Positions 5,072 to 7,115 of a stretch of DNA of 7,115 nucleotides are shown here, one piece after another. Numbering within the stretch: position 1 is the stretch's first letter; each line of letters opens with the position of its first letter. The notes under the pieces were generated by a model. It saw only the letters and a list, made by a program, of their open reading frames with translations. It was not told where the DNA came from and made no database searches. Source of the DNA: an uncultured Clostridia bacterium (GTDB taxonomy: Bacteria; Bacillota; Clostridia; TANB77; CAG-508); contig CAKOWP010000055.1 in assembly GCA_934122385.1 (NCBI GenBank), positions 1 through 7,115 on the forward strand, written 5' to 3'. The position numbers were made by a program, and so were the translations under genes.

Positions 5072-6358
5072 ATGGAGTTAGGAATATATGTGCATATACC
5101 TTTTTGCGTTAAAAAATGCGATTATTGTGATTTTATATCATATTCAAATTGTTTTGATATGCAAGAGAAATATGTTGAAAAATTATTAGAAGAAATTGAA
5201 GAAAATAAAAATTTATTAAGAAATAATTTTATAAGTACTATTTATATTGGAGGAGGTACTCCATCAGCAATAAAGCCTGAACTTATAAAAAAGATTTTGG
5301 ATAAGATTTATGATGTTGTAGGAATAGAAATTGATAAAAATAATGGTACATCAAACGGTGGCAAAAAAGTAATTGGAAATGAGATACCAAATAAAAAAGA
5401 AAAAATCGAAATTACAATTGAGGTAAATCCAGGAACTACAACAAAAAATAATCTACAGATGTATAAAAATTGTGGAATAAATAGATTAAGTATAGGACTT
5501 CAAAGTGCTGATGATGATATTTTAAAAGAAATTGGAAGAATTCACAATTATGAACAATTTTTAGATACATATAAATGGGCAGAAGAAGCGGGATTTGAAA
5601 ATATAAATGTTGATTTAATGCTAGGACTTCCGGGACAAGATGTTGAAATTTTAAAAAATAGTTTGGAAGATGTGGTTAATTTAAAACCGGAACCAAAGCA
5701 TATATCTGTGTATTCTTTGATAGTAGAAGAAAATACAAAAATAGAGCAAAGAATTGACTCAGGGGAATTAAGTTTGCCTGATGATGAAGAAGAAAGAAGT
5801 CAATATCATTATATGAAAAATTTCTTAGAGCTGAATGGGTATAAACATTATGAAATATCAAATTTTGCAAAGCCGGGGTTTGAATCAAAGCACAATATGA
5901 ATTGCTGGGAGCAAAAGCAGTATGTTGGTTTTGGAGTTGCGGCACATTCATATGTAAATGGTGTAAGATATGCAAATACTTCTAATTTAAAGGAATATTT
6001 GAATGTAGATAAAAGTAAAAAAAATCGAAATGTAGAAAGTATGAAAAATAAAATAAAAACTGAGAACAAAATCGAGAAAGAAAAGGAAAAAGTTGGGTTT
6101 AAAAGTGTTAGAATTATTGAAGAAATTCAAAATAAGTTAGATATGGAAAAAGAATTTATGATGTTGGGACTAAGAAAACTTGATGGCATTAGCATTTCCA
6201 AATTTGAGCAGAAGTTTGGAGAAAATCCGATTTATTTGTTTAGAAATGAGTTGCAAAAATTGGTTGAAGAAGATTTACTTGAGGTTGATTTGGATGATAT
6301 TAAATTAACAAATAATGGACTTGATTTTGCTAATTTGGTTTGGGAAGAATTTGTATGA
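5072..6358 (+). CDS. hemW: radical SAM heme chaperone HemW (HemN-like)
   Basis: HemW binds heme and a 4Fe-4S cluster and is thought to deliver heme to membrane proteins; it was formerly annotated as oxygen-independent coproporphyrinogen oxidase. Counting from the ATG at 5072, the cluster motif CVKKCDYC is at 12-19 (Cys12, 16, 19), followed by Asp-Phe rather than the extra Cys of true HemN, which favours HemW. GGGTPS (60-65), EVNPGT (117-122), RLSIGLQS, DLMLGLPGQ and FGVAAHSY complete the radical SAM core, and FMMLGLRKLDGIS begins the C-terminal domain. At 428 residues it exceeds the usual size of about 380, owing to two Lys/Asn/Glu-rich inserts (about 84-110 and 318-350). The family motif HNxxYW reads HNMNCW here (His274, Cys278). 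I chose ATG 5072 because AAAGGA ends 8 bases before it; a TTG at 5066 in the same frame is too close to that site. Confidence 0.92.
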   Translation: MELGIYVHIPFCVKKCDYCDFISYSNCFDMQEKYVEKLLEEIEENKNLLRNNFISTIYIGGGTPSAIKPELIKKILDKIYDVVGIEIDKNNGTSNGGKKVIGNEIPNKKEKIEITIEVNPGTTTKNNLQMYKNCGINRLSIGLQSADDDILKEIGRIHNYEQFLDTYKWAEEAGFENINVDLMLGLPGQDVEILKNSLEDVVNLKPEPKHISVYSLIVEENTKIEQRIDSGELSLPDDEEERSQYHYMKNFLELNGYKHYEISNFAKPGFESKHNMNCWEQKQYVGFGVAAHSYVNGVRYANTSNLKEYLNVDKSKKNRNVESMKNKIKTENKIEKEKEKVGFKSVRIIEEIQNKLDMEKEFMMLGLRKLDGISISKFEQKFGENPIYLFRNELQKLVEEDLLEVDLDDIKLTNNGLDFANLVWEEFV

Positions 6359-6472
6359 GAGGAGTTTTATAATATATATATAGGATTGAAACTCTAATGT
6401 ATGTCAAATATTATATAGTTATGATAAGTAATTATTTAGTAATTTTTGGATTCATTTTTATTAAAATTTGGG
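6359..6472. other. hemW downstream spacer
   Basis: This is AT-rich sequence with no ORF. A weak inverted repeat GAGTTT (6362-6367) with AAACTC (6389-6394) encloses an AT run and lacks a following T tract, so it is not a convincing terminator. Confidence 0.3.
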
Positions 6473-6502
6473 TTGCAGATAGTGTATAATATATGATACA
6501 AT
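6473..6502 (+). promoter_or_regulatory. candidate promoter of the 68-residue protein gene
   Basis: TTGCAG (6473-6478) and TACAAT (6497-6502) are 18 bp apart, with TG one base before the -10, an extended -10. Transcription would start near 6509, giving a leader of about 26 bases. A perfect TATAAT at 6485-6490 is also present but lacks a -35 at the right distance. Confidence 0.5.
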
Positions 6503-6534
6503 ATATGTAAATAAAGAGTAGGAGGATATGCAAT

Positions 6535-6741
6535 ATGGAAAAAGATTTTGTTTTTATTCAATCAGTGATAGCAGCACGGAGAGGGGAATTGGTATACTGG
6601 GTGTTTAAAAGAAACAAGTTTTTACCAGTTGCCACTATTCAAGAAACTCCAATGATTTTGGAGATTTCAGATTTTAGAGGTAATAAAGAGATGCATGAAA
6701 GCATTAAAGAAGCCTATGAAAAATTTTTGGGATGCAGTTGA
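6535..6741 (+). CDS. unrecognised small protein, 68 residues
   Basis: I do not recognise this protein. It is soluble in character, with no membrane segment or Cys cluster (a single Cys near the end). The N-terminal half alternates hydrophobic and polar residues (FVFIQSV, ELVYWVF, FLPVATI) like a small beta sheet, and the C-terminal part (NKEMHESIKEAYEKFLG) reads as one amphipathic helix. A strong AGGAGG at 6520-6525 precedes the ATG by 9 bases; a nearer ATG at 6528 is in another frame and too close. It has its own promoter candidate, and its stop codon lies in the loop of a hairpin. rlmN follows by 33 bases, so partial co-transcription is likely. Confidence 0.75.
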   Translation: MEKDFVFIQSVIAARRGELVYWVFKRNKFLPVATIQETPMILEISDFRGNKEMHESIKEAYEKFLGCS

Positions 6742-6762
6742 GCTGCATCCATCATTTTATAA
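6730..6762 (+). terminator. hairpin spanning the stop codon of the 68-residue gene
   Basis: GGATGCAG (6730-6737) and CTGCATCC (6743-6750) form a perfect 8-bp stem with half G/C content around loop TTGAG, which contains the TGA stop. ATCATTTTAT follows, a weak T tract. It may act as a leaky terminator or protect the upstream mRNA end, lowering read-through into rlmN. It is the most stable short hairpin in the right half of the window. Confidence 0.45.
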
Positions 6763-6774
6763 AGAGGAAAGAAA

Positions 6775-7115
6775 ATGAAAAATATAAAAGATTATGATTT
6801 AGAAGATTTAAAAAAAGAACTTGTAGAGATAGGAGAAAAGCCATTTAGAGCAGAGCAAATATTTAAATGGTTATATCAAGAAAAAGTAAAAGAATTTGAT
6901 GAAATGACAAATCTATCTTTAGCATTAAGAGAAAAATTAAAACGAAATTATACAATTTGCAATTACAAAATTTTAAGAAAACAGGAATCAAAAGATGGAA
7001 CAATCAAATATCTATTTGACGTATTAGATGGTAATGCAATAGAAACAGTATTAATGAGTTATCATCATGGATACAGTATTTGTGTATCTTCACAAATTGG
7101 ATGTAAAATGGGATG
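6775..7115 (+). CDS. rlmN: RlmN, 23S rRNA/tRNA adenine-C2 methyltransferase (5' part)
   Basis: RlmN is a radical SAM enzyme that methylates C2 of A2503 in 23S rRNA and of A37 in certain tRNAs, supporting accurate decoding. The N-terminal 113 codons are present; the family is usually about 345 residues, so about two thirds lies beyond the window. The visible part holds the N-terminal accessory domain (YDLEDLKKEL, then PFRAEQIFKWLYQ and FDEMTNLSLALREKL), then DGTIKYLFDV, ETVLMSY and CVSSQIGCKMGC. Cys110 is the first cysteine of the CxxxCxxC cluster motif, and the second is cut by the window end. AGAGGAAA precedes the ATG at a suitable distance. No resistance-type Cfr features can be judged from this fragment; the N-terminal domain fits housekeeping RlmN. 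Confidence 0.93.
   Translation, partial: MKNIKDYDLEDLKKELVEIGEKPFRAEQIFKWLYQEKVKEFDEMTNLSLALREKLKRNYTICNYKILRKQESKDGTIKYLFDVLDGNAIETVLMSYHHGYSICVSSQIGCKMG

Noticed and set aside
1..7115. CRISPR arrays, tRNA or rRNA genes, insertion sequences
   Set aside because: No spaced repeat array, cloverleaf, rRNA signature, transposase or terminal inverted repeats were seen on either strand.

Overview
The window looks like chromosomal DNA from a low-GC, spore-forming-lineage Firmicute, most likely a Clostridia-type gut bacterium. The grounds are very AT-rich sequence, strong purine-rich ribosome binding sites, a 6S RNA of Firmicutes type, a sigK-family sporulation sigma gene and the prmC, whiA, hemW and rlmN genes. 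Species cannot be named from the sequence alone.

Left end (1-350): a 38-codon hydrophobic peptide gene (92-208, +) faces a short antisense RNA on the opposite strand. The antisense RNA has a near-consensus promoter (TTGACT, 17 bp, TATAAT; 294-322) and its own hairpin terminator over the peptide's stop codon. This is the layout of a type I toxin-antitoxin module. Next on the minus strand is a probable 6S RNA (about 345-540) with its own candidate promoter.

Middle (741-1600): sigK, the late mother-cell sporulation sigma factor, lies on the minus strand. Its ATG and ribosome binding site are intact, but the reading frame breaks after about 22 codons. An imperfect 7-bp tandem duplication (1381-1394) sits exactly at the break, and removing one unit restores a full-length SigK-like protein of about 235 residues. 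This is the most striking observation: a sporulation gene that is newly broken, switchable by repeat slippage, recoded, or affected by a sequence error.

Right part (1603-7115): all genes run on the plus strand. An unrecognised 487-residue charged cytoplasmic protein has its own promoter and sits 25 bp before prmC (release-factor glutamine methyltransferase). Then come whiA (DNA-binding division and chromosome regulator), hemW (radical SAM heme chaperone), an unrecognised 68-residue protein with its own promoter, and the 5' part of rlmN (23S rRNA/tRNA adenine-C2 methyltransferase), cut by the window end. prmC and rlmN serve translation. The gene set otherwise looks like housekeeping genes in a lineage-specific order, since prmC lacks prfA beside it and whiA lacks its common rapZ/mgfK neighbours here.
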